Shown here piece by piece: positions 45,189 through 55,061 of a DNA stretch of 64,000 nucleotides. The notes under the pieces were generated by a model that did not search any database, was not told where the DNA came from, and saw only the letters and a program-made list of their open reading frames with translations. How positions within the stretch are numbered: position 1 is the stretch's first letter; every line of letters starts with the position of its first letter. Position numbers and translations under genes: made by a program. Origin of the DNA: Oscillospiraceae bacterium (GTDB taxonomy: Bacteria; Bacillota; Clostridia; Oscillospirales; Ruminococcaceae); the NCBI GenBank assembly GCA_029007985.1, contig JAQXIW010000022.1:1-64000 (forward strand), written 5' to 3'.

Positions 45189-46541
45189 ATGGGTAGACTT
45201 TTCGGCACAGACGGCGTCAGAGGCATTGCGGGCAGCGAGCTGACAGCCGAGCTGGCAACAAATATAGGCAGAGCGGCGGCAATCGTTCTGACAAAACACA
45301 CACATCACAAGCCGGTGTTTTTAATCGGCAAAGACACGAGAATTTCCGGCGATATGCTTGAGAGCGCGCTTGCGGCCGGTCTTTGCAGCGTGGGCGCGGA
45401 TGTAAAAACGGCCGGAGTGGTACCTACACCTGCCATTGCCTATCTTGTGGGCAAATACGGCTGCGATGCCGGAGTGGTAATTTCGGCGTCTCACAATCCT
45501 ATGGAGTTTAACGGAATTAAAATATTCAGCGGCGAAGGCTATAAATTGCCGGATGCCGTCGAGGAGGAAATCGAAGCCCTCATTCTCGACACACCGGAAA
45601 AACTGGTAAATGTCACAGGCGACGAAATGGGCAGAGTTTCTCATATAGACACCCGGGCAAGAGACTATGTCGAGCATCTCAAAACAGCTTGCGACGCGGA
45701 TTTGAGGGGAATGAAAGTCTTGTTTGACTGCGCAAACGGCGCTTCGTCTGTCACCGCACCGTCGCTTTTCACCGAGCTGGGAATAAAAGCCGACTTTATC
45801 GGCTGTGAGCCGGACGGCACAAACATCAACAGAAACTGCGGCTCAACACATCTGGGCAATCTTGCCCGGCTTGTAAAAGAGGGCGACTACGACTGCGGAT
45901 TTGCCTTTGACGGCGACGCCGACAGATGCCTTGCCGTCGACGAAAACGGCGACGAAATAGACGGCGACAAAATCATTGCCATACTTGCCACCAGAATGAA
46001 AAAAGAGAGCAGACTGAAAAACGATACGGCAGTCGCTACGGTTATGTCTAATCTCGGCTTTATGAAACACATGACAAAAAGGGGTATAAATGTCGTCACA
46101 ACAGCCGTCGGCGACAGATATGTTCTGGAAGAGATGAGAGCCAAAGGCTACAACCTCGGCGGCGAACAGTCCGGCCATGTCATACTTTCGGATTTTGCCA
46201 CAACCGGCGACGGCGAATTGACCGCTCTTTCGCTGCTTAATTACTTTGCTAAAGAAACGGATAAAAAGGTCAGCGGTTTTAACGGCTGCTACTCGAAATT
46301 CCCTCAGGTGCTAATAAACATAAAAACCACGGCCGAGGGCAAACGGGCGTTCAAGACCGACGAATACATCGAAGGCTTCATAGAGTCCAAACAGCAGCAG
46401 CTCATGGGCATGGGCCGCGTACTCGTCAGACTTTCCGGCACGGAGCCTCTCATCAGAGTAATGGTCGAGGGCGAGGACGAAGACATGATTACAAATGTGG
46501 CAAACGAGATTCGGGACAAGATAAGAGACAGACTTTGCTGA
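45189..46541 (+). CDS. glmM: Phosphoglucosamine mutase
   Basis: Converts glucosamine-6-phosphate to glucosamine-1-phosphate for UDP-GlcNAc and peptidoglycan. The 450-residue protein starts GRLFGTDGVRGIAGSELT, has the phosphoserine loop in VVISASHNPMEFNGIK near 97-112, the metal loop FDGDADRC near 240-247 and the sugar loop GGEQSGHVI near 325-333. An AAGGAG site overlaps the end of ruvB, so it is cotranscribed with ruvCAB, an uncommon but seen pairing. Confidence 0.96.
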   Translation: MGRLFGTDGVRGIAGSELTAELATNIGRAAAIVLTKHTHHKPVFLIGKDTRISGDMLESALAAGLCSVGADVKTAGVVPTPAIAYLVGKYGCDAGVVISASHNPMEFNGIKIFSGEGYKLPDAVEEEIEALILDTPEKLVNVTGDEMGRVSHIDTRARDYVEHLKTACDADLRGMKVLFDCANGASSVTAPSLFTELGIKADFIGCEPDGTNINRNCGSTHLGNLARLVKEGDYDCGFAFDGDADRCLAVDENGDEIDGDKIIAILATRMKKESRLKNDTAVATVMSNLGFMKHMTKRGINVVTTAVGDRYVLEEMRAKGYNLGGEQSGHVILSDFATTGDGELTALSLLNYFAKETDKKVSGFNGCYSKFPQVLINIKTTAEGKRAFKTDEYIEGFIESKQQQLMGMGRVLVRLSGTEPLIRVMVEGEDEDMITNVANEIRDKIRDRLC

Positions 46542-46556
46542 TTTGCAGGAGAATAT

Positions 46557-47432
46557 ATGAGAGCAGACAACAACTGGCAGGATTACAGACTGCTTGACGC
46601 CACGGACGGATACAGGCTCGAAAGCTGGAGCGGCGTAATATTGGTGCGCCCGGACCCGCAGGTGGTTTGGAAATTTGACAAAAAGAGTCCCCTTTGGGAA
46701 AAGGCTCACGCCGTGTATCACCGTTCGTCCTCCGGCGGCGGACATTGGGAATACAAAAAGAAGTTCCCTGACAGCTGGACAATAGATTACAACAATATGA
46801 CCTTCAAGGTCTCGCCTACCGGCTTTAAGCACACCGGTATTTTTCCGGAGCAGGCTACAAACTGGGACGAATATAAGAAAATGATAGAGCGGGAGGACAG
46901 AGAAATCAATGTTCTCAATCTTTTCGGTTACACCGGCGGCGCGACCTTGGCTTGCGCCGAAGCCGGTTCAAGAGTGTGCCATGTGGACTCGTCAAAGGGC
47001 ATGGTCGCCTGGGGCAAAGAAAACGCCCGGCTTTCCAATCTCTCCGACAGACCTATAAGATGGATTGTCGACGACTGTATTAAGTTTGTCCAAAGAGAAA
47101 TCCGCCGCGGCAACAAATACGACGGCATCATCATGGACCCGCCGTCCTACGGCAGAGGCCCTAACGGCGAAATTTGGAAACTCGAGGATAACATCTACGA
47201 ATTGATGGAGCTTTGTACTCATGTTTTGAGCGACGACCCGCTGTTTGTGGCGGTCAACAGCTACACGACAGGCGTTTCGCCGTCTGTCATGAACTATATG
47301 CTGGGCACACTTATGAATAAAAAATACAAGGGCAGCGTTTCCGCAGAGGAAATCGGCCTTGTGGTGGAAAGCACGGGTATGGCTCTGCCTTGCGGCAGCA
47401 CGGCTTTCTGGAAAAAAGAGGGATACAGATAA
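46557..47432 (+). CDS. Class I SAM-dependent methyltransferase, RlmI-like without PUA
   Basis: Methylase of 291 residues (COG1092 type). The Rossmann fold has INVLNLFGYTGGATLACAEAG near 118-138, HVDSSKGMVAWGKENARL near 143-160 and the catalytic-type IIMDPPSYGRGPNGEIWKLE near 194-213. It lacks the N-terminal PUA domain of the protein at 15238 and lacks the TCSCSH cysteine block, so it is a distinct branch whose target, probably RNA, is unknown. GGAG precedes the ATG. The ecfA1 start follows its stop directly. Confidence 0.83.
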   Translation: MRADNNWQDYRLLDATDGYRLESWSGVILVRPDPQVVWKFDKKSPLWEKAHAVYHRSSSGGGHWEYKKKFPDSWTIDYNNMTFKVSPTGFKHTGIFPEQATNWDEYKKMIEREDREINVLNLFGYTGGATLACAEAGSRVCHVDSSKGMVAWGKENARLSNLSDRPIRWIVDDCIKFVQREIRRGNKYDGIIMDPPSYGRGPNGEIWKLEDNIYELMELCTHVLSDDPLFVAVNSYTTGVSPSVMNYMLGTLMNKKYKGSVSAEEIGLVVESTGMALPCGSTAFWKKEGYR

Positions 47433-48269
47433 ATGGATACTATGATAAAGGCAGAGAATATTCTGTACAGATATTCCGAGGACAGCGAGCCTGCGCTCAA
47501 AGGGGTGAGCGTTGAAATAAAAAAAGGCGAATTTGTCGCCGTCCTCGGCTCTAACGGATGCGGCAAATCTACACTTGCAAAGCATTTTAACGCAATTCTT
47601 GTGCCGGACGAGGGCGATGTGATTGTCGACGGCATAAATACAAGAGAAGAAGACAAGCTGTTTGACGTCAGACAGAGAGTCGGTATGGTGTTTCAAAACC
47701 CGGACAACCAAATCGTCGCCACGGTAGTTGAGGAAGACGTGGCTTTCGCCTTGGAAAATCTGGGCGTCCCGACCGATGAAATCCGCCAAAGAATAGACGA
47801 GGCAATGAAACAGGCGGGTGTTTACGAATTCAGAAAAAAAGCCCCGCACAATCTTTCCGGCGGTCAAAAACAGAGAGTTGCGATAGCCGGTATTATTGCA
47901 ATGCGCCCGGACTGCATAGTTTTGGACGAGCCGACGGCTATGCTGGACCCGTCGGGCAGAGCTTCGGTAATGCGGACAATTAAAGAACTTAATCAAAAAT
48001 ACGGCATCACCATCGTACTTATCACTCACTATATGGACGAAGCCGCCCAGGCGGACAGGGTGATAGTCATGAGCAAGGGCAAGGTGGAAAAGACCGGTAC
48101 GCCGAAAGAGATTTTTTCACAGGTAGAATGGATAAAAAGTCTTTCTCTTGATGTGCCGCAGACCAGCGACTTAGCATATGAATTAAACAAGCTGGGATAC
48201 AATCTTTCAACAGAGGCGATTTCCATTGACGAATGCGCCGCACAGCTGTATAAATTTCTGGAGGCGTAA
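47433..48269 (+). CDS. ecfA1: Energy-coupling factor ATPase 1
   Basis: Nucleotide-binding subunit of an ECF vitamin/metal importer, 278 residues. Walker [10 protein letters not shown] near 37-45, Q loop [20 protein letters not shown] near 84-103, signature [14 protein letters not shown] near 140-153, Walker [14 protein letters not shown] near 160-172 and switch His in [13 protein letters not shown]. The QNPDNQ Q-loop form is the group II EcfA1 mark. It starts immediately after the methylase stop. EcfA2, EcfT follow. Confidence 0.93.
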   Translation: MDTMIKAENILYRYSEDSEPALKGVSVEIKKGEFVAVLGSNGCGKSTLAKHFNAILVPDEGDVIVDGINTREEDKLFDVRQRVGMVFQNPDNQIVATVVEEDVAFALENLGVPTDEIRQRIDEAMKQAGVYEFRKKAPHNLSGGQKQRVAIAGIIAMRPDCIVLDEPTAMLDPSGRASVMRTIKELNQKYGITIVLITHYMDEAAQADRVIVMSKGKVEKTGTPKEIFSQVEWIKSLSLDVPQTSDLAYELNKLGYNLSTEAISIDECAAQLYKFLEA

Positions 48270-48271
48270 AA

Positions 48272-49144
48272 GTGTCGGTATTAAAAATAGAAAATTTATC
48301 TTATGTTTACAACCCGGGTATGCCGAGTGAAACAAAAGCTCTCGACAACATAAATTTTGAGATTGACGAGGGCACTTTTGTGGGAGTAATCGGTCACACC
48401 GGTTCGGGCAAAAGTACGCTTATCAGCCATTTGAACGGTTTGACAAAACCGCAGACAGGCAGAATTCTCTTGGACGGCAAGGATATTTGGAAAGACTATG
48501 AAAACATCAGAGATGTCAGGTTTTCGGTAGGTCTTGTTTTTCAATACCCGGAATACCAGCTTTTTGAGGAGACTTGTTATCGGGATATCGCTTTCGGCCC
48601 GAAAAATATGGGCCTTTCCGAAGAAGAAATCGACAAAAGGGTGAAAATGGCGGCAAAATTTTGCGGCGTGACAGATGAAATGCTCGCCGGCTCGCCGTTT
48701 GACCTTTCGGGCGGACAAAAAAGAAGAGCCGCCATAGCCGGCATAATCGCAATGATGCCGCGCGTACTTGTACTTGACGAGCCGTGCGCAGGTCTTGACC
48801 CGGAGGGCAGAGAGCTCATACTTTCACAGGTCAAAAGATACCACGACGAGACCGGCGGCACAGTGATTCTTGTCTCTCACTCAATGGAGGACATTGCAAA
48901 TTACGCCGATAAAGTCGTTGTTATGCAAAACGGCGCCGTCTATAAATATGCGCCGACAGAGGAGATATTTCGGGATGCCGAAACTCTGGCAAAAATGGGT
49001 CTGGGTATACCGGATGTCACAAAGGTGTTTATCAAATTGCGCGAAATGGGCGTAGATATCGGCACGGATGTTTATACCATACCGTATGCTGTAAAAACGC
49101 TGTTGAAATACAAGGCAAAAAAGGAGGCTGAAAAGAATGCTTAA
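48272..49144 (+). CDS. ecfA2: Energy-coupling factor ATPase 2
   Basis: Second ATPase of the ECF module, 290 residues, which forms a heterodimer with EcfA1. Walker A GHTGSGKST near 39-47, Q-loop FQYPEYQLFEETCYRDIAFG near 88-107, which is typical of EcfA2, signature DLSGGQKRRAAIAG and Walker B LVLDEPCAGLDPEG. The start is GTG at 48272 with GGAGG. It overlaps ecfT by 8 bp. Confidence 0.93.
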   Translation: MSVLKIENLSYVYNPGMPSETKALDNINFEIDEGTFVGVIGHTGSGKSTLISHLNGLTKPQTGRILLDGKDIWKDYENIRDVRFSVGLVFQYPEYQLFEETCYRDIAFGPKNMGLSEEEIDKRVKMAAKFCGVTDEMLAGSPFDLSGGQKRRAAIAGIIAMMPRVLVLDEPCAGLDPEGRELILSQVKRYHDETGGTVILVSHSMEDIANYADKVVVMQNGAVYKYAPTEEIFRDAETLAKMGLGIPDVTKVFIKLREMGVDIGTDVYTIPYAVKTLLKYKAKKEAEKNA

Positions 49145-49955
49145 AGACATTACTATCGGTCAGTATTTCCCGGGAGAATCCCGAGTACACGAATTGGATG
49201 CCCGTATTAAAATAGTCGCCATCGTGGCTTACATTGTCGTGCTGTTTATGAGCACAAATGTACCGGGTCTGGCTTTGTGCGGCGCGCTGGTTTTAGCTGT
49301 GTATAAAATGGCGAATATTCCGCTTAAACTGCTGAAAAAAAGCTTAAAACCCATTGCGCCCCTCATTGTGTTTACGGTGGTACTCAACCTATTCTTCATC
49401 AGCGGCGAAGGCGACCCTCTGCTCACATTTTGGAAACTAAAAATATACAAAGAGGGCATTGTTTTTTGCTGTGTTATGGTGTGCAGAATTCTCTTTCTCA
49501 TTTCGGGTACATCTTTGCTCACATATACAACAAGCACGCTTGCGCTCACGGACGGTCTCGAATCCCTGCTTAAACCGCTGAACAAAATTCATTTTCCTGT
49601 GCATGAAATGTCCATGATGATGACGATTGCTCTGCGCTTTATCCCGACGCTTATCGAAGAGACGGACAAAATAATGTCGGCTCAGAAATCGAGGGGCGCA
49701 ATGCTTGATTCCGGCTCATTCAAGGATAAAATCAAAGCAATGGTGCCTATTCTTGTGCCGCTGTTTATTTCTGCTTTCAGAAGGGCGGAAGAGCTTGCGA
49801 CTGCAATGGAATGTCGCTGTTACAGGGGCGGCGAAGGCCGCACACGCTTAAAGCGGATGACAATAACAAAAAAGGATATATCTTCTACAATTATCATCTC
49901 ATTGATTTATGTCTGCATTTTTTCTTTGAGATTTGTATTCCCTCAGGTGATTTAG
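49137..49955 (+). CDS. ecfT: Energy-coupling factor transmembrane protein EcfT
   Basis: Membrane scaffold of 272 residues with about five or six helices. The two EcfT coupling-helix motifs are present as A-R-x signatures: AQKSRGAMLD near 182-191 and AMECRCYRGGEGRTR near 222-236. No substrate-binding EcfS gene is nearby, as expected for a shared (group II) module that serves S components encoded elsewhere. The truA start lies one base downstream. Confidence 0.92.
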   Translation: MLKDITIGQYFPGESRVHELDARIKIVAIVAYIVVLFMSTNVPGLALCGALVLAVYKMANIPLKLLKKSLKPIAPLIVFTVVLNLFFISGEGDPLLTFWKLKIYKEGIVFCCVMVCRILFLISGTSLLTYTTSTLALTDGLESLLKPLNKIHFPVHEMSMMMTIALRFIPTLIEETDKIMSAQKSRGAMLDSGSFKDKIKAMVPILVPLFISAFRRAEELATAMECRCYRGGEGRTRLKRMTITKKDISSTIIISLIYVCIFSLRFVFPQVI

Positions 49956-49956
49956 A

Positions 49957-50688
49957 GTGAATGTACTTGTAAATATCACATTTGACGGCACAAACTATCA
50001 CGGCACACAGATACAGTCTAACGCCGACACTGTGTTCAGCCGGTTTCAAAATGCGCTTGTAAAGGTGTTGGGCAAGCCTACGGACATAAAGGCGTGTTCA
50101 AGGCTGGACAGCGGCGTGCACGCAAATTGCTTTTATTTGAGCTTCTATGCCGACGACGGTCTCGATGTACGGCATCTGCATTTTGCGCTGAATTATCATC
50201 TTCCGCCGGACATCAGAGCGTTAGGCGCTGAGGTTGTGCCGGACGGTTTCCACCGGAGATATTCCTGTAAAGGCAAAGAATATACATACTATATGTGGAA
50301 TTCCCACACGGACAATCCTTTTTTGGAAAAATACTATTACCGAGTACCGCAAAAGCTGAATGTGGATTTAATGAACGAAGCGGCTCAGCATTTTGTCGGC
50401 ACTCACGATTTTACATCCTTTATGGCCTCGAACTCCAAAATAACCGACTGCGTCCGCACTGTCAGCTACGCCAAAGTCGAAAGAGACGGCGATATGGTAA
50501 AATTTATTGTCTGTGCAGACGGTTTTCTCTACAACATGGTCAGAATTATGGCGGGCACTTTAATAAGAGTGGGCAGAGGATATATTGCCGTAAATGATGT
50601 AAAAACTATTATTGAATCGAAAGACAGACAAAAAGCCGGCGTAACCGTTCCGGCTAAGGGACTGTTTCTTTCAAAAGTCATATATTGA
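49957..50688 (+). CDS. truA: tRNA pseudouridine synthase A
   Basis: Modifies uridines 38-40 in the tRNA anticodon arm. The 243-residue protein starts NVLVNITFDGTNYHGTQIQ, with the catalytic Asp in KACSRLDSGVHA near 47-58 and the FYASFM-type FTSFMASNSKITDCVRTV block near 149-166. The start is GTG at 49957. ecfA1-ecfA2-ecfT-truA is the standard Firmicute order; here the usual ribosomal genes rplM-rpsI do not follow. Confidence 0.94.
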   Translation: MNVLVNITFDGTNYHGTQIQSNADTVFSRFQNALVKVLGKPTDIKACSRLDSGVHANCFYLSFYADDGLDVRHLHFALNYHLPPDIRALGAEVVPDGFHRRYSCKGKEYTYYMWNSHTDNPFLEKYYYRVPQKLNVDLMNEAAQHFVGTHDFTSFMASNSKITDCVRTVSYAKVERDGDMVKFIVCADGFLYNMVRIMAGTLIRVGRGYIAVNDVKTIIESKDRQKAGVTVPAKGLFLSKVIY

Positions 50689-50703
50689 TTATCGGTATTT
50701 CGG

Positions 50704-51879
50704 ATGGGTGAAATAAACACTTCACGCAAGGATTTGCGTTCAAAAAATCAAAAGACAAAAAGAACACGCTCAATAATCAGAACGATTATCATAATCGGTT
50801 TGACGGCGGTGTTTGCCCGGATAACCGGTATTTTCGGTACCTCTTTGGCATACCTGGGGGATTTTCTCTCGCAGGGCTTGTCATATATTCACATCGGCAA
50901 AGGCTGGCCGAAAAGCGGCGACTATACCGATATGCTTCAGGCTGAAAAAATGGGGTCGGCTCTTTGCGTACTCGACAAGGATAATCTTACTCTCTATTCG
51001 CCGACCGGCGGGGAAATACAGATTTATTCTCACTCGATGCAAAATCCGATTATTTCAGCGTCGGGCTCAAGGGCCGTTTTGTACGACTTGAACTCCACAA
51101 GCCTTAAAGTTTTGAATGCAAGCACCGTGGTTTTCTCGCGGGAGCTTTCAAACAGCATAGTACACGCCGATATTTGCAAATCAAACAAAGTCGCGGTCAC
51201 GACTAAAAGCTCCGGCTACAGCGGTGAAGTAACGGTCTATTCTTACAGCATGGAGCCGAAAATGACATGGTACTGCGCGTCGGGATATCCGATTTACTCA
51301 AAACTTTCGGACAACGGCAATTATTTGGCTTCTCTTGCGGTAAGCACCGAGGGCGGTTTTTTGAAAAACTCAATATATATAATTGATGTAAAAAACGGCA
51401 AAGAAATGTATAAAATAGATTGCGACGACTATCCGCTTGACATTTTGTTTACATCGTCATCCGAATTTTTGGTAATATACCCGGACAAACTGACCCGTTA
51501 CAGCGTCGAGTCCGGCGGTGAAATATCAAGTTACGGCTTTGACAGCGGGTATCTGAAAACCTACACCGAAAAAAACGGATACATAGCGTTGTCATACGGT
51601 TCAACCGTATTTTTTGACAGCTCCAAGGTGGTTTTACTGACCGACGGGCTGGAAGAAAAATTTTCCGCCGATGTTGACGATAATGTGTCAAGCCTTTCGC
51701 TTTCACAGTCCAGATTATTTGCACTCGGGTCGGAAAATTTGTATGAATTCAATTACGACGGTCTTTTGACAAACACGGAAAATGTCTCCGCGTTTTCAAA
51801 AATGCTTGTAAACTACAACGGCACCAAGCTTATCACTTCCGTTGAAATTGAAAATATTAAAAAGGCAAAAAACAAATAA
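50704..51879 (+). CDS. DUF5711 family membrane-anchored beta-propeller protein
   Basis: Protein of 391 residues with a very basic N-terminus, one transmembrane helix (about 24-45) and a large outside domain. The ectodomain has repeated strand patterns with Asp-rich turns (LCVLDKDNLTLYSPTGG, IYIIDVKNGKEMYKIDCDDY, SLSLSQSRLFALGSENLYEFNYDG), suggesting a propeller. This resembles DUF5711. The function is unknown. No strong ribosome site precedes the ATG. CvpA and the Clp ATPase follow closely. Confidence 0.75.
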   Translation: MGEINTSRKDLRSKNQKTKRTRSIIRTIIIIGLTAVFARITGIFGTSLAYLGDFLSQGLSYIHIGKGWPKSGDYTDMLQAEKMGSALCVLDKDNLTLYSPTGGEIQIYSHSMQNPIISASGSRAVLYDLNSTSLKVLNASTVVFSRELSNSIVHADICKSNKVAVTTKSSGYSGEVTVYSYSMEPKMTWYCASGYPIYSKLSDNGNYLASLAVSTEGGFLKNSIYIIDVKNGKEMYKIDCDDYPLDILFTSSSEFLVIYPDKLTRYSVESGGEISSYGFDSGYLKTYTEKNGYIALSYGSTVFFDSSKVVLLTDGLEEKFSADVDDNVSSLSLSQSRLFALGSENLYEFNYDGLLTNTENVSAFSKMLVNYNGTKLITSVEIENIKKAKNK

Positions 51880-51888
51880 AGGAGTAAT

Positions 51889-52587
51889 ATGGAATATAAT
51901 TCATCTTTGATTCTTGACGGTATTCTGCTGGCTCTTTTGCTCATTTGTGCAATAAGGGGCTATCTCAATGGCTTTTTGACGTCAATTATCAATTTGGTCG
52001 GCTCATTTGCGGCTTTTATAGCCGCATGGTATGTGAGCTCACATTATTCGCAGACTGTTTTTGATTCTTATTTAAGAGAAACATTTGTCGAAAGATGCTA
52101 CAACTATTTTGTCGGGGTGTCTCAGAATGTCTCTGTCGAAGAGGCACTTTCAAATGTGCTGGGAAAATTTCCTCAGCCTTTTGTCGACACAGTAATTTCA
52201 AAAACCGAATTTGCCCTTTCAACAATGCTGTCTCCGACCAGAGAATCGGCGGAAATATTCATTGATTCCGTTGTTTCGCCTATTGTGGTCTCTATAATAA
52301 GCATAGTGTTGCTCATTACGGTTTTCGCCGTTTTGTCGCTGATTTGTCACATTGTTGCCAAAATTTTGAAAAATGTCAACGATGTGCCGATAATAGGCAC
52401 ACCGAATAAAATCGGCGGATTTTTTGTCGGAGTCATAAACGGCGCGATAAATATCATAATATTATCATTTATTTTGAGTATAATTGTTATCATAACCAAG
52501 GACTCGCTGACTTATCTCAATTCGGCGATAATTGGACAAAGTAAAATTTTGACATTGACGGCTGTCATAAATCCGTTTATGTCATAG
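51889..52587 (+). CDS. CvpA family membrane protein
   Basis: Membrane protein of 232 residues with about four hydrophobic helices. The N-terminal part (LILDGILLALLLICAIRGYLNGFLTSIINLVG) with the charged RGY...G turn is the CvpA signature. CvpA is linked to colicin V secretion in E. coli and more broadly to envelope stress. A soluble loop around residues 55-105 faces outside. GGAG precedes the ATG. It is 13 bp upstream of the Clp ATPase gene. Confidence 0.82.
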   Translation: MEYNSSLILDGILLALLLICAIRGYLNGFLTSIINLVGSFAAFIAAWYVSSHYSQTVFDSYLRETFVERCYNYFVGVSQNVSVEEALSNVLGKFPQPFVDTVISKTEFALSTMLSPTRESAEIFIDSVVSPIVVSIISIVLLITVFAVLSLICHIVAKILKNVNDVPIIGTPNKIGGFFVGVINGAINIIILSFILSIIVIITKDSLTYLNSAIIGQSKILTLTAVINPFMS

Positions 52588-52600
52588 CGAGGTGGAGAAC

Positions 52601-54871
52601 ATGTTGTGCGACAGATGCAAAAAACGCCCTGCGATGATTTTTATGCAGATCAACGAAGACGGCGTAATGAAGAAAAAAGGCTATTGCCTTAAATGCGCGC
52701 GCGAATTGAAAATAGGCCCTATCGACGATATGATTAAACAGATGGGCATAACCGATGAAATGCTCGACAATATGGAAGAACAGATGGAGGGAATGCTCGA
52801 CGGCGGCAATCCTGACGGCTCATTCCCGATAGGAAATATCTTTGATATGGCAAATGATATGGACGACGGTTATTCCGAAGACGGCGATTTTGAGCCGGGC
52901 GGCTCTCGGACCATGCCTTATTCACAAGACGGCGAGCAAGGCAAAAGAGAGAGAACAAAAAAGAATACAAGAAAATTCCTTGACCAATATTGTGAAAATC
53001 TGACCGCAAAGGCGAGAGAAGGTAAAATAGACAACATTATCGGCAGGGACAACGAAATATACCGCACTATTCAAATACTGTCACGCAGACAGAAAAACAA
53101 TCCATGTCTTATCGGTGAGGCGGGCGTAGGTAAAACTGCTATCGCCGAGGGTATAGCTTTGAGAATCGCAAGGGGTGAAGTCCCTCAGCATCTCAAAAAC
53201 AAAGAGATTTATCTCGTCAATATGACAAATCTTGTGGCGGGTACCCAGTTCAGGGGTCAGTTTGAGCGGAGAGTAAAGAGCCTGATAAGCGAAGTCAAGA
53301 AAAACGGAAATATTATTCTGTTTATCGACGAGCTGCACACCATCACCGGTGCAGGCGACTCGGAAGGCGCAATGAACGCCGGCAATATTCTGAAACCGGC
53401 CCTGTCGAGAGGTGAAATTCAGGTAATAGGCGCGACCACATTCAATGAGTACAGAAAATACATTGAAAAAGACGCTGCCCTTGAAAGAAGATTCCAGCCT
53501 GTTACGGTTGAAGAGCCGTCAATTTCCGACACAATTGACATTATCTCGGGCGTAAAACAGTATTACGAGGCATATCACCATGTAAAAGTGCCTCAGGCAA
53601 TCGTTGATATGACTGTTCGTATGAGCGAAAAGTACATAACGGACAGATTCCTGCCGGACAAGGCCATCGACCTTTTGGACGAATCCTGCGCCTGTTGTTC
53701 GCTGAGACATGCCGAGATTTCCGATTGGCTCGGTACGGCCGACGAGCTGAAAGAGTTGAACGAAAAACTCGATGCCCTGCAAAGCGAAGAGGCATTGGAT
53801 TATGAGCGGATAGCAAATGTAAGACAGTCGATTTTGTCGGTGGAGAGCAAAGAGAAAACACTTGCCGAAGCTGTCGATAAAATCGAGGTAACGCTTGACG
53901 ACATTGCCAGGGTTATTCAGCTTTGGACGGGAATAAGCGCGGTAAAAGTAAAAGAGAGCGAATTTAACAAAGTCGCGAATCTCGAAAATGCTCTGAAAGC
54001 CAAAATAAAAGGTCAGGATGAGGCTGTTTCGCTGGTCGCAAAGGCTATAAAGAGAAACAGAGCCGCAATTTCAGGCAGAAACCGCCCGGCGTCATTCCTG
54101 TTTGTCGGTCCAACCGGCGTCGGCAAAACAGAGCTTGTAAAGCAGCTTGCAAACGAACTTTTTGACACGGCAGACCCGCTTATCAGATTCGATATGTCCG
54201 AATTCATGGAAAAGCACGCCGTGTCCAGACTCATCGGTTCGCCTCCAGGCTATGTGGGCTACGACGAGGCAGGCCAGTTGACAGAAAAGGTCAGAAGAAA
54301 ACCGTATTCGGTTGTACTGTTTGACGAAATCGAAAAAGCTCATCCGGATGTAATGAATATTTTGCTACAAATTCTGGACGAGGGCAAGATTAATGATGCA
54401 CAGGGCAGAACGGTGAATTTTGAAAACACCGTCATTTGCATGACTTCAAACGCCGGCTCGTCGGATAAGAGAGCCGAGCTCGGATTTAACAAAACAGAGG
54501 CACAGATGTCAAAGGACAAGACAATGAGAGCGCTTAACTCATTCCTCAGACCTGAATTCTTGAGCAGAATTGACGAAATAGTATGTTTCGAGCCTCTCAC
54601 TCATGATGTTCTGTGCGACATAGCCGATTTGATGCTTTCGGAATATGTAAAGCCGATGGAACAAAAAGGCATTACATTCACATGGGATAAATCCGTGTGT
54701 GAGGAGATTGTCAAAAAGGCACAGGGCGGCAAATTCGGCGCAAGAGATATACGCAGAATAATCCGCAAAGAGATTGAAGACGCAGTTGCGGAAATTATAG
54801 TGGGAAACAACGCAATTACCGCCGTAAACGCCTTTATCGACGGCGGAGACATAAAAATTAAATGGTCTTGA
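52601..54871 (+). CDS. Clp ATPase with N-terminal four-cysteine zinc finger (ClpC-like)
   Basis: Class 1 Hsp100 ATPase of 756 residues. The N-terminal 35 residues hold a treble-clef-like C3-x2-C6...C29-x2-C32 finger similar to McsA, then a linker rich in Asp, Gly and Met (about 40-120). Two AAA+ modules follow: Walker [10 protein letters not shown] near 172-180 and GPTGVGKTE near 503-511, with [13 protein letters not shown] and [13 protein letters not shown]. The middle domain is short (about 370-420) and there is no Clp_N repeat. It may unfold substrates for ClpP. I use the ATG at 52601, with AGGTGG five bases before it; a GTG at 52592 is possible. Confidence 0.88.
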   Translation: MLCDRCKKRPAMIFMQINEDGVMKKKGYCLKCARELKIGPIDDMIKQMGITDEMLDNMEEQMEGMLDGGNPDGSFPIGNIFDMANDMDDGYSEDGDFEPGGSRTMPYSQDGEQGKRERTKKNTRKFLDQYCENLTAKAREGKIDNIIGRDNEIYRTIQILSRRQKNNPCLIGEAGVGKTAIAEGIALRIARGEVPQHLKNKEIYLVNMTNLVAGTQFRGQFERRVKSLISEVKKNGNIILFIDELHTITGAGDSEGAMNAGNILKPALSRGEIQVIGATTFNEYRKYIEKDAALERRFQPVTVEEPSISDTIDIISGVKQYYEAYHHVKVPQAIVDMTVRMSEKYITDRFLPDKAIDLLDESCACCSLRHAEISDWLGTADELKELNEKLDALQSEEALDYERIANVRQSILSVESKEKTLAEAVDKIEVTLDDIARVIQLWTGISAVKVKESEFNKVANLENALKAKIKGQDEAVSLVAKAIKRNRAAISGRNRPASFLFVGPTGVGKTELVKQLANELFDTADPLIRFDMSEFMEKHAVSRLIGSPPGYVGYDEAGQLTEKVRRKPYSVVLFDEIEKAHPDVMNILLQILDEGKINDAQGRTVNFENTVICMTSNAGSSDKRAELGFNKTEAQMSKDKTMRALNSFLRPEFLSRIDEIVCFEPLTHDVLCDIADLMLSEYVKPMEQKGITFTWDKSVCEEIVKKAQGGKFGARDIRRIIRKEIEDAVAEIIVGNNAITAVNAFIDGGDIKIKWS

Positions 54872-54900
54872 CAAATTAAAGACAGTATAGTAAAATAAAG

Positions 54901-54922
54901 TCTGCCGATGAAAATCGGCAGA
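54901..54922 (+). terminator. Terminator after the Clp ATPase gene
   Basis: Perfect 9-bp stem TCTGCCGAT / ATCGGCAGA with GAAA loop, followed by a short T-poor tail. tRNA-Gly starts 7 bp later. Confidence 0.6.
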
Positions 54923-54928
54923 TTATAT

Positions 54929-55002
54929 GCAGGTGTAGTTTAGTGGTAGAACTCCAGCCTTCCAAGCTGGTCGTGTGGGTTCGATTCCCATCACCTGCTC
55001 CA
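54929..55002 (+). tRNA. tRNA-Gly (anticodon TCC)
   Basis: Cloverleaf with acceptor GCAGGTG (54929-54935) / CACCTGC (54992-54998), discriminator T, and CCA encoded at 55000-55002. The anticodon stem CCAGC / GCTGG encloses the loop CTTCCAA, giving TCC. The T arm GTGGGTTCGATTCCCAT is standard. Length 74 including CCA. Confidence 0.95.
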
Positions 55003-55006
55003 AGAT

Positions 55007-55030
55007 TCCGCTCGACAGGGCGGATTTTTT
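55007..55030 (+). terminator. Terminator after tRNA-Gly
   Basis: Short stem TCCGC / GCGGA followed by TTTTTT. The weak stem lowers confidence. Confidence 0.55.
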
Positions 55031-55061
55031 ATATATATATTTATATTATACTTTTTTAATA

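Noticed and set aside
46992-48029. A 345-codon open frame on the minus strand opposite the methylase and ecfA1
   Set aside because: Both plus-strand genes have clear motifs, ribosome sites and tight spacing. The minus-strand product has no recognisable motif and looks like a mirror of coding bias.
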